Shown: positions 7,996 to 17,522 of the stretch, in pieces | Layout: each line of letters opens with the position of its first letter | Position numbering within the stretch: the first letter of the stretch is position 1 | Notes under the pieces: generated by a model | Seen by the model: the letters and a program-made list of their open reading frames with translations, nothing else | Databases searched by the model: none | Told to the model about the DNA's origin: nothing | Translations under genes and position numbers: made by a program | Assembly (NCBI GenBank): GCA_903842675.1 | Contig: CAIMMQ010000134.1 | Coordinates: 1-47,167, forward strand | Direction of reading: 5' to 3' | DNA from: an uncultured Actinomycetes bacterium | GTDB lineage: Bacteria > Actinomycetota > Actinomycetes > Nanopelagicales > Nanopelagicaceae | DNA: 47,167 nucleotides

Positions 7996-9183
7996 TTAAT
8001 CGATCTTGAAGCCTTCTTTAATGGCTCCAAGTTCTATTCCAGCAGCGACGTGATCGGTATTTTCACCTCGGGCCAATTGAGCAGCATGAGCTTTATCGTG
8101 CCAACGTTCTTCGATTTTTCCATAGCGCCAGATAAGAATTGCAAGAGTCCAAACAACGACAAAGGCTGCCACAATGATAAATCCAGCTGAATTTAAGTTA
8201 AAACTATTTGTGTAATTCCAGAAGCCACCGGTCAAATTCAACTGCGTCGAAAGAACTTGAAGTAACTCAAGTCCGCCAACAAAAAGCGCAACTGCAACAG
8301 ATAACCCGGTGATTACGATGTTGTAATAGACCTTGCGAACTGGCTTTGAAAAAGCCCAACCATAAGCAAAGTTCATAAATGAACCATCGATTGTGTCTAG
8401 AAGAGCCATGCCTCCGGCGAAGAAAAGGGGGAGTGAAAGAATTGCCCACCAAGGTAGACCAGCAATTACTGACGAGCCTGCTAAAACAAGTAGGCCGATT
8501 TCAGTTGCGGTATCAAAGCCCAGGCCGAAGAGAATTCCAAGGGGATACATCTTCCAGCTGGCATCGATTTGCCGCGCGATTGGCCCGAAAAATCGCATGA
8601 GCAAGCCGCGCGAATTCAAATGTTTTTCGAGCTCTTCCTCGTTATATGTGCCTTTGCGCATCTGGCGAAAGACAGTAACGATTGATATCAAAACAATTAG
8701 GTTTAGTAGCGCAATCAGCATCAAGAAAGTTCCGCTTACAGATGTGCCGATAAGACCGGTGTAGTGATGCAGCGTTGATTTGTCGTTACGCAATTGGGAA
8801 CCCAAGGCTTTAATTCCAAAATTTAGCAAGAGCGCTAAAACTGCTACTACAGATGAGTGACCGAGGGAAAAGAAGAAGCCAACGGCTAGCGGACGTTTTC
8901 CTTCCGACATTAGTTTTCTTGTCGTGTTGTCGATGGCACTGATGTGGTCGGCATCGAAAGCGTGACGCATGCCAAGTGTGTAGGCCAAGGCTGCAGTACC
9001 CCAACCGAAGAGTGAACCATCGCTAAGTTTGTAATGCCCAGTTGTCGCCAGGTACATCAAAATCGCACCCGAAATATGTAAGAAGGCGATGAAGCCAAAC
9101 ATCGCAGCCATCCGACGCCATTCATCGCGCGTCAGCCGATCCCGAATTGGAATACGTGGCGGACTGGCTGTGACCTGGTTCAA
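7996..9183 (-). CDS. NiCoT family nickel/cobalt permease (HoxN/NixA-like)
   Basis: This 395-residue membrane protein of the nickel-cobalt transporter family takes up Ni2+ or Co2+ by secondary transport. The diagnostic HAFDADHISAIDNTTR signature, with the metal-sensing HxxxDH core, is in the second membrane segment. Further family motifs are FSLGHSSVV, LGFDTATEIGLL and FFAGGMALLDTIDG. The start is TTG at 9183, supported by AGGAG four bases upstream. Metal specificity is not readable; cobalt would fit an organism that handles B12, but the importer at 25.5-28.1 kb takes preformed cobalamin. It is on the same strand as uppP and glnA upstream. Confidence 0.93.
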   Translation of the reverse strand: MNQVTASPPRIPIRDRLTRDEWRRMAAMFGFIAFLHISGAILMYLATTGHYKLSDGSLFGWGTAALAYTLGMRHAFDADHISAIDNTTRKLMSEGKRPLAVGFFFSLGHSSVVAVLALLLNFGIKALGSQLRNDKSTLHHYTGLIGTSVSGTFLMLIALLNLIVLISIVTVFRQMRKGTYNEEELEKHLNSRGLLMRFFGPIARQIDASWKMYPLGILFGLGFDTATEIGLLVLAGSSVIAGLPWWAILSLPLFFAGGMALLDTIDGSFMNFAYGWAFSKPVRKVYYNIVITGLSVAVALFVGGLELLQVLSTQLNLTGGFWNYTNSFNLNSAGFIIVAAFVVVWTLAILIWRYGKIEERWHDKAHAAQLARGENTDHVAAGIELGAIKEGFKID

Positions 9184-9273
9184 GGCGCTCCTGGGGGTGA
9201 AGGGATTAAGTGCGAATCATTTGCAAGAGTAAAAATACCCTAATCCCAGTGGCCTCGCCACCTGAATTTCTGG

Positions 9274-10161
9274 CTAGCCAAATTTAACTATTGAAATTAC
9301 TCCCACAATTAAGCAGTAAAAAGCGAATGGATAAAGCGTCCTTGTCTTGAACCATTTGACTAAGAATTTAATACTGACGAAGGTTGCAAAAAAGGAGACT
9401 AGCGAGCCGGCCAGAATTGGTCCTAGATCTTGCGAACTGTTTAGCAAGTGTGGCAATTTTACCAAAGCAGCTGCCGCGATAATTGGGAGCGAGAGCAAGA
9501 AAGCAAAGTCTGATGCAACTCGATGGTTAAGACCGCGAAGTAAGCCTGCACTTGTTGTAATACCGAATCTACTTATGCCAGCAAATAGCGCGGCGCTCTG
9601 TCCGACGCCAATGGCTAGCGCACTAGGGATCCTTATATGAGCCGCGATCTCACTTTTATCATCTTGATTTTCAAATTGGGCATTTTGCACTTTCGTGCGG
9701 CGAGACAACCGCTCGGCCAGGATCAAAATTAGCCCATTAACTGTTAAAAATATCGCCGTATATTTTGGATCACCAAAAATTTTGGTTAGGTGTTTTTGGA
9801 AAACGATACCAAGCAAGCCCGCAGGAATTGTTGCTACGACTATTAACCAGAAAACTCGTGCACTGCTACTCAGTTTGGCTTGCTGGAACAGGCCGCGTGG
9901 ATTTCTTAAAGACGTGAGGCCAGCTCCTATTAATTGAACCCAACGACTGCGAAAAACCAAAAAGAGGGCAATAGCGCTAGCAAGGTGTATAGCAACCGTT
10001 ATGGATAAGTAGGAACCATTATCTTCTGATGCAACTTTTCCAAGTGAACCACCAACCCAGGCTGGAACAAGGACCGCGTGACCAAGACTAGATACAGGGA
10101 ACAACTCGGTTATTCCCTGTATCAGACCAAGAAAAATTCCTTGGAGGTAAGTTAAATGCAT
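9274..10161 (-). CDS. uppP: Undecaprenyl-diphosphatase
   Basis: UppP/BacA removes a phosphate from undecaprenyl pyrophosphate, recycling the lipid carrier for peptidoglycan and other cell-wall polymers. The 295-residue, largely hydrophobic protein carries the conserved GLIQGITELFPVSSLGH motif near the N-terminus, with the catalytic Glu and His, and the second motif SRFGITTSAGLLRG. It starts 13 bases after the glnA stop. GGAT abuts the start and no well-spaced Shine-Dalgarno sequence is visible. Confidence 0.93.
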   Translation of the reverse strand: MHLTYLQGIFLGLIQGITELFPVSSLGHAVLVPAWVGGSLGKVASEDNGSYLSITVAIHLASAIALFLVFRSRWVQLIGAGLTSLRNPRGLFQQAKLSSSARVFWLIVVATIPAGLLGIVFQKHLTKIFGDPKYTAIFLTVNGLILILAERLSRRTKVQNAQFENQDDKSEIAAHIRIPSALAIGVGQSAALFAGISRFGITTSAGLLRGLNHRVASDFAFLLSLPIIAAAALVKLPHLLNSSQDLGPILAGSLVSFFATFVSIKFLVKWFKTRTLYPFAFYCLIVGVISIVKFG

Positions 10162-10174
10162 CCTTTAGTTACGA

Positions 10175-11605
10175 TCAAATATCGTAATAAAGTTCGAACT
10201 CAGCTGGATGTGGACGCAAACGTACATAATCCACTTCAGCAGTTCGCTTGTAGGCGATCCAAGTTTCGATGAGATCCTTTGTGAATACGCCACCCTTTGT
10301 TAGATATTCGTGATCCTTCTCGAGATTGTCGAGAACCTCACTGAGTGAACCTGGAACTTGTGGAATTGCTGCAGCTTCTGCGCCTTCCAATTCGTATAGG
10401 TCCTTATCAACTGGCTTTGGCGGTTCGATCTTATTTTGAATTCCATCGAGTCCGGCCATAAGCATTGCAGCGAATGCTAGGTATGGATTTGAAGACGGAT
10501 CTGGGCAACGGAATTCGATTCGCTTTGCCTTTGGATTCGAACCAGTAATTGGAATACGAATACAAGCAGAACGGTTACGAGCTGAATAGACCAAGTTAAC
10601 TGGCGCTTCATAACCAGGGACCAAGCGATGGTATGAGTTAACAGTTGGGTTAGTAAATGCAAGCAAAGATGGAGCATGCTTTAAGAGACCACCGATATAC
10701 CAACGTGCCATATCTGAAAGATCGCCATATCCATCACCGAAGAACAATGGCTTGCCATCTTTCCAAAGTGATTGGTGAACGTGCATTCCAGAACCATTGT
10801 CACCAAATAGTGGCTTTGGCATAAATGTTGCAGTCTTGCCATTCTCCCAAGCGACGTTCTTGATTACATACTTGAATTTCATAACGTCATCGCCAGCGTT
10901 CAAAATATCGCTGAAGCGATAGTTGATTTCCATCTGACCGGCAGTTCCAACTTCATGGTGAGAGCGCTCTACAAGTAGTCCAACCTTGCCAAGTGCCATA
11001 ACCATCTCGTCGCGAATATCCGCAAGCTGATCTGTTGGAGAAACTGGAAAGTAACCGCCCTTGTAGCGTGTCTTATAACCGCGATTCGCAGTCCCGTCGG
11101 CTTCAAGTGCTGCGCCAGTGTTCCAAGCGCCTTCGATTGAATCGATGAAGTGGTGTGAAGCATTTTGTGATGTTGAGAAGTTAACTTCATCAAATACATA
11201 AAACTCGGCTTCAGGTGCAAAGAATGCGGTGTCTGCAATTCCAGTTGACTTTAGATAATTGACGGCTTTAGAAACTACACCACGTGGATCGCGGCTGTAA
11301 GGCGTGTTATCAATTGGATTGTGGACTGAAAATAGTATGACAAGAGTTTTCTCTTTGCGGAACGGATCAACGAATGCTGATTCAGGTACGGGCAATAGCT
11401 TCATATCTGATTCATGGATAGCTTGGAAGCCTCGGATCGAAGATCCGTCGAACATTAGACCGTCGGTGAAAACCGCTTCATCAAAAGATTCAACCGGAAC
11501 ATTGAAGTGGTGTTGAATTCCCGGTAGATCGATAAACCGAACATCAACAAGTTTGACGTCGTTCTTTTTGATGAAATCAAAAATCTCAGATGAACTTTTA
11601 AACAT
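10175..11605 (-). CDS. glnA: Glutamine synthetase type I
   Basis: This enzyme makes glutamine from glutamate, ammonia and ATP and is the main ammonium-assimilation enzyme in the cytoplasm. The 476-residue length matches GSI. Visible motifs are the latch region [15 protein letters not shown] with [21 protein letters not shown] (metal-binding Glu), [12 protein letters not shown] and [25 protein letters not shown] near residue 403 has the tyrosine adenylylated by GlnE in this class. AGGAG precedes the ATG. A candidate GlnR operator and a -10 lie upstream. Its position next to RDD, DUF4191 and lipA genes is conserved in actinobacteria (glnA1 in M. tuberculosis). Confidence 0.97.
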   Translation of the reverse strand: MFKSSSEIFDFIKKNDVKLVDVRFIDLPGIQHHFNVPVESFDEAVFTDGLMFDGSSIRGFQAIHESDMKLLPVPESAFVDPFRKEKTLVILFSVHNPIDNTPYSRDPRGVVSKAVNYLKSTGIADTAFFAPEAEFYVFDEVNFSTSQNASHHFIDSIEGAWNTGAALEADGTANRGYKTRYKGGYFPVSPTDQLADIRDEMVMALGKVGLLVERSHHEVGTAGQMEINYRFSDILNAGDDVMKFKYVIKNVAWENGKTATFMPKPLFGDNGSGMHVHQSLWKDGKPLFFGDGYGDLSDMARWYIGGLLKHAPSLLAFTNPTVNSYHRLVPGYEAPVNLVYSARNRSACIRIPITGSNPKAKRIEFRCPDPSSNPYLAFAAMLMAGLDGIQNKIEPPKPVDKDLYELEGAEAAAIPQVPGSLSEVLDNLEKDHEYLTKGGVFTKDLIETWIAYKRTAEVDYVRLRPHPAEFELYYDI

Positions 11606-11687
11606 GTTTCTCCTGATTCAAATTTTTAAGACCTTCACTTGGTTGGGCGCATCAATGGGCCCACCGCGTTGGTTTGGTGATGGGGTA

Positions 11688-11693
11688 AATATA
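11688..11693 (-). promoter_or_regulatory. Candidate -10 element of glnA
   Basis: TATATT reads toward glnA, with AAGACA 17 bases upstream as a weak -35. This would give a leader of about 75 bases. The sequence GGGTAAATAT is repeated directly at 11683-11692 and 11702-11711, which may overlap the promoter. Confidence 0.4.
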
Positions 11694-11714
11694 GGGCTGG
11701 CGGGTAAATATGTC

Positions 11715-11741
11715 TTAACCCTTGTGTTACGGTCATGTTTC
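11715..11741 (-). promoter_or_regulatory. Candidate GlnR operator upstream of glnA
   Basis: On the minus strand the sequence reads GAAAC-n6-GTAAC-n6-GTTAA: three half-sites at exact 11-base spacing. Known actinobacterial GlnR boxes alternate gTnAC and GaAAC half-sites with 6-base gaps. The site lies just upstream of the candidate glnA -10, a suitable position for activation under nitrogen limitation. No glnR gene is in the window. Confidence 0.5.
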
Positions 11742-11775
11742 GTGAGTTCGAGGCATGCTGGAGAGTTCAAGGCGC

Positions 11776-11781
11776 TAGCCT
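11776..11781 (+). promoter_or_regulatory. Candidate -10 (TAGCCT), leaderless RDD gene
   Basis: TAGCCT ends 6 bases before the ATG at 11788. No good -35 and no separate Shine-Dalgarno spacing are seen. Confidence 0.5.
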
Positions 11782-11787
11782 CGGAGC

Positions 11788-12135
11788 ATGGAAAACGCTG
11801 GAACCGGGCGCCGCTTTGCGGCCCTAACCCTGGATTGGTTGCTCTGCTGGCTGGTTGCCGGCCTCATTAGTGCTGGCAGTTTAGGCAGCGGTCAGTTTTT
11901 GCACCTTGGGTTATTTTTTGTGGAAGTTTCGATTCTGACGATCCTTCAACAGGCATCGGCCGGACAACGCATTCTTCGGCTGCGCGTTGTTGATTTCGAA
12001 ACTGGCGGAATGATCCCGCCTCTGCGTATTGCGTTACGAACGCTTTTAATCTGCTTAGTGCTGCCTGCGATATTTAAGAAGGATGGCCGAAATTTACATG
12101 ACGTGTTTGCAAACAGTCGCGTTATAAAGATTTAG
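11788..12135 (+). CDS. RDD family membrane protein
   Basis: This small 115-residue protein has the RDD-family hallmarks: an Arg-Asp pair at the start of the first helix (RFAALTLDWLLCWL), a second hydrophobic span (LHLGLFFVEVSILTIL), a mid-protein GQRILRLRVVD and a C-terminal GRNLHDVFANSRVI. RDD proteins are integral membrane proteins; some have been linked to ion exchange, but the function here is unknown. It is divergent from glnA and overlaps the 3' end of the DUF4191 gene by 4 bases. An RDD gene between glnA and the DUF4191 gene is a conserved actinobacterial arrangement. Translation is probably leaderless. Confidence 0.88.
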   Translation: MENAGTGRRFAALTLDWLLCWLVAGLISAGSLGSGQFLHLGLFFVEVSILTILQQASAGQRILRLRVVDFETGGMIPPLRIALRTLLICLVLPAIFKKDGRNLHDVFANSRVIKI

Positions 12136-12839
12136 CGCTTCGGCATCTTTACGTTGCGGTTCGTTGGCATTGGACCCTTTGGAATAGGCATCTGCAGGCC
12201 ACCAACTGCTTTAACGCGACTTCTAACTTCACGAAGTTGAGCCTTGGATAATTTCTTTGGAAGTTTCTTCATCGCTTTTTGTAATTTGCGAAGTGGGACC
12301 TGACCCTTTTCATCCCCAACAATTAATTCGATAACTGGCACACCTGGAACAAAACGTTCCATCTTTTTGCGCTCATCTTGCAACATTGAACGAACGGCAG
12401 GCGAACCTTCTGCAACCAAAACAATTCCTGGGCGACCAACTGAACGGTGAACCATGTCTTGATTTCGTGCCACATTTACCGCAGGAGTTGTCGTGAAACC
12501 TTTTCGGATTGCCATTAAAACAGATGCGCCAGCACCGATCTGACCTTGGATTGAAGCGAAGGCAGCGGAGTTAGCTTGGCGAGTGAAGAAGAAAAATGCC
12601 ACAAGAATCGCAACCGGTATAGAAACTATTGCGAAATAAACTGGATGGCCAAGTTTTGAGCCAACAAGAATTCCACCAACTAGGACTGCAACGAAAATTA
12701 AACCCATCCAAATTAGCGCTGAAGGTTTTTCTTTGCGAGTTAGACGCAGTGCATCTTTCAAAACTGCGAGTTGTCCTTGTTTCTCCTCACCAGGTGCCAC
12801 GGGAGTTTGCTCAGACTTCTTACGTTTGAAAAGTGCCAT
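12132..12839 (-). CDS. DUF4191 family membrane protein
   Basis: This 235-residue protein has a charged N-terminus, two adjacent membrane segments (about residues 43-60 and 68-85) and a basic C-terminal half ending in Lys/Arg-rich sequence. It matches the actinobacteria-specific DUF4191 family found between glnA and lipA. Function unknown. GAGGAGA lies 7 bases before the ATG, inside the end of the upstream acyltransferase gene, so it is part of the lipB-lipA-acyltransferase operon. Confidence 0.85.
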   Translation of the reverse strand: MALFKRKKSEQTPVAPGEEKQGQLAVLKDALRLTRKEKPSALIWMGLIFVAVLVGGILVGSKLGHPVYFAIVSIPVAILVAFFFFTRQANSAAFASIQGQIGAGASVLMAIRKGFTTTPAVNVARNQDMVHRSVGRPGIVLVAEGSPAVRSMLQDERKKMERFVPGVPVIELIVGDEKGQVPLRKLQKAMKKLPKKLSKAQLREVRSRVKAVGGLQMPIPKGPMPTNRNVKMPKR

Positions 12840-12840
12840 T

Positions 12841-13593
12841 CTATTTCTCCTCTAATTCTTTTTTGCTGGCTAAATGCTCGGCCCATTCTATTTCAACTTG
12901 TTCAGGAGTTGGAGCCGTTCCACCCAACCTGGCTGGAGCCCAACGCTGGCCAGCAGGGGAGTCCGGGTATGACTTTTGAACTTGGGTGAGCAATTCTTTC
13001 AATTTGGTCCGCAAGATCGCTTCGCAGGCATCGACATCTTGGCCTTTTTCAAATATCAGAGGTTCACCAAATGCAACAGTGATTGGAACTTTCTTGCGAC
13101 CGAAGTCTGGCTTAACTTTCTTTGTGAGTATCCGCTGGCCACCCCAAACGATTGTCGGGATAACCGGTGAGTTAGAGCCCATAGCGAGTCGAACTGCACC
13201 AGTCTTTAATTCCTTGATTTCAAAACTTCTGCTTATCGTTGCCTCTGGAAAAATCCCAACTATTTCACCTGCACGCAACGCCCTAAGAGCTGCAACAAAA
13301 GATGCCGAACCACTATCTCGATCAACACAGATGTGGTGCATTCCGCGCATCAATGGCCCCGCTAATTTGTGGTCAAAGATCTCTTTCTTTGCCATGAAAC
13401 GCACATAACGTTTTCTTGGCAGAACAGCTGTTCCAGCGATTGCAAAATCTAAGTAACTGACATGATTAATTGCTAGGACAGCACTTCCGGCACTTGGGAT
13501 ATGTTCTTCACCCGAGAAGATAAAGCGAATCCCTAAATATTTCCAAAAGGTTTTTATTACGACAATGACTGGCGGATAAACCAAATCAGCCAT
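12841..13593 (-). CDS. 1-acyl-glycerol-3-phosphate acyltransferase (PlsC-like)
   Basis: Members of this family transfer an acyl chain to lysophosphatidic acid or related acceptors at the membrane. The 250-residue protein has the catalytic HxxxxD motif in [10 protein letters not shown] (about residue 43) and the downstream glycerophosphate-binding block [12 protein letters not shown], with the usual EGTR replaced by EATI. The start overlaps the 3' end of lipA by 8 bases. The C-terminus contains a charged [14 protein letters not shown] tail. The precise acceptor is unknown. Confidence 0.9.
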   Translation of the reverse strand: MADLVYPPVIVVIKTFWKYLGIRFIFSGEEHIPSAGSAVLAINHVSYLDFAIAGTAVLPRKRYVRFMAKKEIFDHKLAGPLMRGMHHICVDRDSGSASFVAALRALRAGEIVGIFPEATISRSFEIKELKTGAVRLAMGSNSPVIPTIVWGGQRILTKKVKPDFGRKKVPITVAFGEPLIFEKGQDVDACEAILRTKLKELLTQVQKSYPDSPAGQRWAPARLGGTAPTPEQVEIEWAEHLASKKELEEK

Positions 13594-14530
13594 TAGTTAC
13601 CTTCGTGGTAGCACGTTTGTCTTGGGCTTGCTTAAAGAGTCGTCCAGCGCGATAACTTGATCGAACTAGTGGGCCGCTCATTACTCCGGCGAAACCAATC
13701 GCTTCAGCTTCGGCAGAAATTTCAACAAACTCATTTGGTTTTACCCAGCGCTCAACCGGGTGGTGCTTGGCAGTTGGGCGCAAGTACTGGGTGATGGTGA
13801 TGAGATCGCAACCCGCACCATGTAGGTCGACAAGTGCTTGGGAGACTTCTTCGCGAGTTTCACCCATTCCAAGAATCAAATTTGATTTTGTAATTAAACC
13901 AAAGTCTCTGGCTTGGGTAATTACGTCGAGAGATCTCTCGTAGCGAAATGCTGGCCTGATTCGTTTAAAAATTCGTGGGACGGTCTCTAAATTATGAGCA
14001 AATACTTCTGGCCGAGTTTCAAAAACCTCATTCAATAACACAGATTTGCCGCTGAAATCTGGTGCCAGCATTTCTACGCCAGTGCCCGGATTTAATTCGT
14101 GAACTTTGCGAATCGTCTCGGCGTAAAGCCAAGCACCTTCATCTTCTAGATCATCTCTAGTAACGCCAGTAATCGTTGCGTATTTCAACTTCATGGTTTG
14201 AACCGATTGCGCCACACGCCTTGGTTCATCGCGATCTAGCGGTTCTGGCTTGCCGGTATCGATATTGCAAAAATCGCAACGGCGGGTGCAGCGATCGCCA
14301 CCAATTAAGAAAGTTGCTTCGCGATCTTCCCAGCATTCAAAAATGTTTGGGCAAGCAGCTTCTTGGCAAACCGTATGCAAACCTTCACGAGCAACAAGGG
14401 AACGAAGTTCGGTGTATTCGGGACCCATATTTGCACGAGTCTTAATCCATTCTGGCTTGCGCTCGATTGGCACCGCGGCATTACGTGCTTCTATTCGAAG
14501 TAGTGGGCGACCTTCAGGTGCAATTGTCAT
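13586..14530 (-). CDS. lipA: Lipoyl synthase
   Basis: LipA inserts two sulfur atoms into protein-bound octanoyl groups using radical SAM chemistry. The 314-residue protein has the auxiliary cluster motif C-x4-C-x5-C ([12 protein letters not shown]), the radical SAM motif C-x3-C-x2-C (CTRRCDFC) and the C-terminal RSSYRA serine motif. Its start overlaps the lipB stop as ATGA, so the two are translationally coupled. Its product modifies the SucB lipoyl domains encoded at 19.6-21.3 kb and GcvH elsewhere. Confidence 0.97.
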   Translation of the reverse strand: MTIAPEGRPLLRIEARNAAVPIERKPEWIKTRANMGPEYTELRSLVAREGLHTVCQEAACPNIFECWEDREATFLIGGDRCTRRCDFCNIDTGKPEPLDRDEPRRVAQSVQTMKLKYATITGVTRDDLEDEGAWLYAETIRKVHELNPGTGVEMLAPDFSGKSVLLNEVFETRPEVFAHNLETVPRIFKRIRPAFRYERSLDVITQARDFGLITKSNLILGMGETREEVSQALVDLHGAGCDLITITQYLRPTAKHHPVERWVKPNEFVEISAEAEAIGFAGVMSGPLVRSSYRAGRLFKQAQDKRATTKVTNG

Positions 14531-15198
14531 TCGCAGATCCGTTCTAGTGCCTGAGTTAAATGGCGTTCCAGAGTGGGTAGAACTTCAGAAATTTCGATCT
14601 TTCGTCCAAGTTCCAATGACATCGAAGTTACACCGGTGTCTTTAAAGCCGCATGGATCGATGCGATCAAAGGCGCTCATATCTGGATCAACATTTAGCGA
14701 GAAGCCGTGCATTGTTACGCCTTTAGCAACCCGGATTCCAATCGCGGCAATTTTACGATCACCTTTTTGATCTCGAAACCAGACACCACTGCGTTCGCAA
14801 TATCGCACAGCATCTAATCCGAATTCGGCGAGTGCAGAGATGAGAGCAGTTTCTAGCTCGCGAACATAACCAACCACATCATTACGCTTGCGCAATTTTA
14901 AAATCGGGTAACCAACAATTTGTCCGGCGCCATGCCAGGTTATTTTTCCGCCGCGATCAACATCAATAACCGGTGTTCCATCTGTTGGACGTTCAGAAAT
15001 TTCGGTTCGGCGACCTGCTGTGTAAACAGATGGATGTTCTAAAATAAGAATCTTATTTACTGAGGTTCCGGCAATTACTTCGGATTGAATCGCACGTTGG
15101 AGATCCCAAGCTTCTTGGTATGGGATTAATCCAAGCCGCTCAATAACAAGTCGCTCAATAGTCAGGGCAGTTGTCACAACGCTGGCCACTGATGTCAT
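14527..15198 (-). CDS. lipB: Octanoyltransferase
   Basis: LipB moves octanoate from acyl carrier protein to lipoyl domains, the first step of lipoate assembly. The 223-residue protein shows [30 protein letters not shown], the catalytic Lys in [16 protein letters not shown] and the catalytic Cys in [12 protein letters not shown]. It is the first gene of the lipB-lipA-acyltransferase-DUF4191 operon. No Shine-Dalgarno sequence is present; TAGGCT sits 6 bases before the ATG, so translation is probably leaderless, which supports this start. Confidence 0.96.
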   Translation of the reverse strand: MTSVASVVTTALTIERLVIERLGLIPYQEAWDLQRAIQSEVIAGTSVNKILILEHPSVYTAGRRTEISERPTDGTPVIDVDRGGKITWHGAGQIVGYPILKLRKRNDVVGYVRELETALISALAEFGLDAVRYCERSGVWFRDQKGDRKIAAIGIRVAKGVTMHGFSLNVDPDMSAFDRIDPCGFKDTGVTSMSLELGRKIEISEVLPTLERHLTQALERICE

Positions 15199-15204
15199 AG
15201 GGCG

Positions 15205-15210
15205 AGCCTA
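15205..15210 (-). promoter_or_regulatory. Candidate -10 (TAGGCT), leaderless lipB
   Basis: TAGGCT on the minus strand ends 6 bases before the lipB ATG at 15198. No Shine-Dalgarno sequence is visible. Confidence 0.5.
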
Positions 15211-15329
15211 ATTGGGTGGATGAATTTTGGCTAAACAGAAGCGCTGAATGGGGTTCTGGAGCGAAAATACCTTGCGACTTAGGTAAACTCGCCCTATCGA
15301 AAATACTGTTTCCTATTGAAGGGCTTGGC

Positions 15330-17519
15330 ATGTCAAAAAAATCAGAGAGCACTGGAACACAAGCAGCAAAACACCGCAAGCCGCTCTGGCTGGCGATCGT
15401 CGTCGTTCTCTTCTGGTTTGGCGTTTCGAGTGTAACTGGGCCGCTCTTTGGCCTACTTTCCACAGTCCAAAAGAACGACAACTCTAAATTTTTGCCAAGT
15501 TCGGCTGAAACTGAAAAATTCAATGTTGCGGCAGCAGCGTTTAATTCAAGTGCTAATAAATCAATTCCTGAGTTGGTCTTATTTGTAGGAGATGCAAGCC
15601 CCGCGAAGGTTGCGCAGACAAATGCCTTTCTTCAAACGATTGGTTCTAAGCCACTTGTAACAGTTGATGGAAAAGCAATTTCAGGTGTAACCGCAAAAAT
15701 TGGCGATTTCCTAGATCCAAATAGTCCACTCGTGGCATTTGCATCTAAAGATGGCAAAGCACTCTTAGCCAGCGTGCCATTTAATGCTGATAGCACCGGG
15801 GTTAACCTTTCGAATAAGAAGCCAGCGCTTCCAGCAGTCACAGACTCGATTCGCTTTTATTCTGCGCAATTTGCGAAAGCGAATGGCTTTACCTCCCACG
15901 TAACCGGAATTGCAGCAATCCTTTCAGATCTTTTTGGCGCGTTCGGCTCACTTGGTTCAAGTTTGCTACTAACCACGGGTGGCGTTGTAGCGATAATTTT
16001 GATTATTGTTTATCGCTCGCCCGTTCTATGGATTCTGCCGTTATTTGCTTCCGGAATCGCTTTAACTTTCGCCGGTTCAGTGGTTTATGAATTAGCTAAA
16101 CATAATGTGATTGCACTTGATGGTGCCTCGCAAGGAATTCTCTCGGTGCTCGTCCTAGGCGCCGCCACCGACTACGCCCTTCTACTCATTGCACGTTACC
16201 GTGAAGAATTGCACCACGTTCCATCACGATTTGATGCCATGAAAAAAGCGTGGCGAGGTGTTGTTGAACCCATAGTTGCATCTGGTTCGACAGTTGCGAT
16301 TTCACTTCTACTTCTTCTACTTGCGAGCCTTTCAAATAATCGTGGCCTTGGACCGGTCGGAGCTGTTGGAATTGCTTGTGCGGTAATAACAATTCTTACT
16401 TTGTTGCCCGCCGCCCTTGTTTGTTTTGGTCGTTGGATATTTTGGCCGCGAATTCCACACTATGGATCAGAAGATGAAAAGCTTTCCGGAATTTGGGCGA
16501 AGGTTGCCAATGCAACCGCGCGCAAACCAAAAACTTACTGGGTAGCTTCCGGGCTATTGCTAGTCATCCTTGCTGCGTTTGCATCCACGCTTCATGCAAG
16601 TGGAATCTCTACGGCGCAAAGTTTCACTAAGACACCAGATTCCGTGAAGGCGCAGACGCTTGCTTTGAAATATTTCTCCGGTGGAGAAGGGCAGCCAACT
16701 CAAATCTGGACAACCGCCGCTGATGCCCCTGCCGTAACTGCAAAATTGAAAACTATAAAAGGCGTGGACTCAGTACTTCCTTCTACGGATGGACCGATGA
16801 GCACTACAGCAAAAGTTGTTGACGGACATGTAATTCTTAATGCAACGCTGGTTCCAACACCAGATTCGAATGAAGCCAAAGCGATGATTCCTGGTATCCG
16901 TAGCGCTGTTCATTCCATCGACCCAGCCAGCCTTGTCGGTGGCACATCCGCTGTTTATTACGATACGGCAAAGGCTGCAACAAGAGATCAAAGCGTGATA
17001 ATCCCAGTTGTACTTCTGGTTATCGCCGTAATTCTCGGTTTCTTGCTACGCAGCGTTGTTGCATCACTCATGCTGCTATTAACCGTGGTTCTTTCTTATC
17101 TAGCAACGCTTGGGGTTTGTTCCCTTGTGTTCCACCATATATTCCATTTCGCCGGCGAAGATTCTGGCTTCCCATTATTCGCCTTCATATTCCTTGTTGC
17201 ACTCGGAATTGATTACAACATCTTCCTGATGACGCGTGTTCGCGAAGAGGCGCTTAAATTAGGAACTAGAGTCGGAATGACAAAGGGAGTAACTGTTACT
17301 GGTGGTGTAATCACGTCTGCTGGTGTGGTGCTAGCCGCAACATTCACGGTTCTCGGTATCTTGCCATTGGTTTTCTTAGCTGAGATTGGATTCTCGGTTG
17401 CATTCGGTGTTCTGCTAGACACCTTGTTGGTTCGCTCAATTTTGGTACCGGCACTTGTACATCAACTTGGTTCAAAAGTTTGGTGGCCAGCAAAACTTGC
17501 TAAGGAAACTAACGATTAA
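15330..17519 (+). CDS. MMPL family RND-type transporter
   Basis: This 729-residue membrane protein has one N-terminal span, a large extracytoplasmic loop and a bundle of spans, all repeated in a second half: the MMPL/YdfJ architecture of proton-driven lipid, siderophore or drug exporters. The proton-relay region is recognisable as LGAATDYALLLIARYREE in the first half and VALGIDYNIFLMTRVREE in the second. An upstream in-frame start exists at 15216, but ATG 15330 (MSKKSESTG) is preceded by GAAGGG and opens a normal membrane-protein N-terminus, so I chose it. It is divergent from lipB; the FAD protein follows after 3 bases. Cargo unknown. Confidence 0.9.
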   Translation: MSKKSESTGTQAAKHRKPLWLAIVVVLFWFGVSSVTGPLFGLLSTVQKNDNSKFLPSSAETEKFNVAAAAFNSSANKSIPELVLFVGDASPAKVAQTNAFLQTIGSKPLVTVDGKAISGVTAKIGDFLDPNSPLVAFASKDGKALLASVPFNADSTGVNLSNKKPALPAVTDSIRFYSAQFAKANGFTSHVTGIAAILSDLFGAFGSLGSSLLLTTGGVVAIILIIVYRSPVLWILPLFASGIALTFAGSVVYELAKHNVIALDGASQGILSVLVLGAATDYALLLIARYREELHHVPSRFDAMKKAWRGVVEPIVASGSTVAISLLLLLLASLSNNRGLGPVGAVGIACAVITILTLLPAALVCFGRWIFWPRIPHYGSEDEKLSGIWAKVANATARKPKTYWVASGLLLVILAAFASTLHASGISTAQSFTKTPDSVKAQTLALKYFSGGEGQPTQIWTTAADAPAVTAKLKTIKGVDSVLPSTDGPMSTTAKVVDGHVILNATLVPTPDSNEAKAMIPGIRSAVHSIDPASLVGGTSAVYYDTAKAATRDQSVIIPVVLLVIAVILGFLLRSVVASLMLLLTVVLSYLATLGVCSLVFHHIFHFAGEDSGFPLFAFIFLVALGIDYNIFLMTRVREEALKLGTRVGMTKGVTVTGGVITSAGVVLAATFTVLGILPLVFLAEIGFSVAFGVLLDTLLVRSILVPALVHQLGSKVWWPAKLAKETND

Positions 17520-17522
17520 CTA

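Noticed and set aside
15216-15329. Longer N-terminus for the MMPL transporter
   Set aside because: The extra 38 residues are unlike the family, lie in the lipB promoter region, and the ATG at 15330 has a ribosome-binding site.
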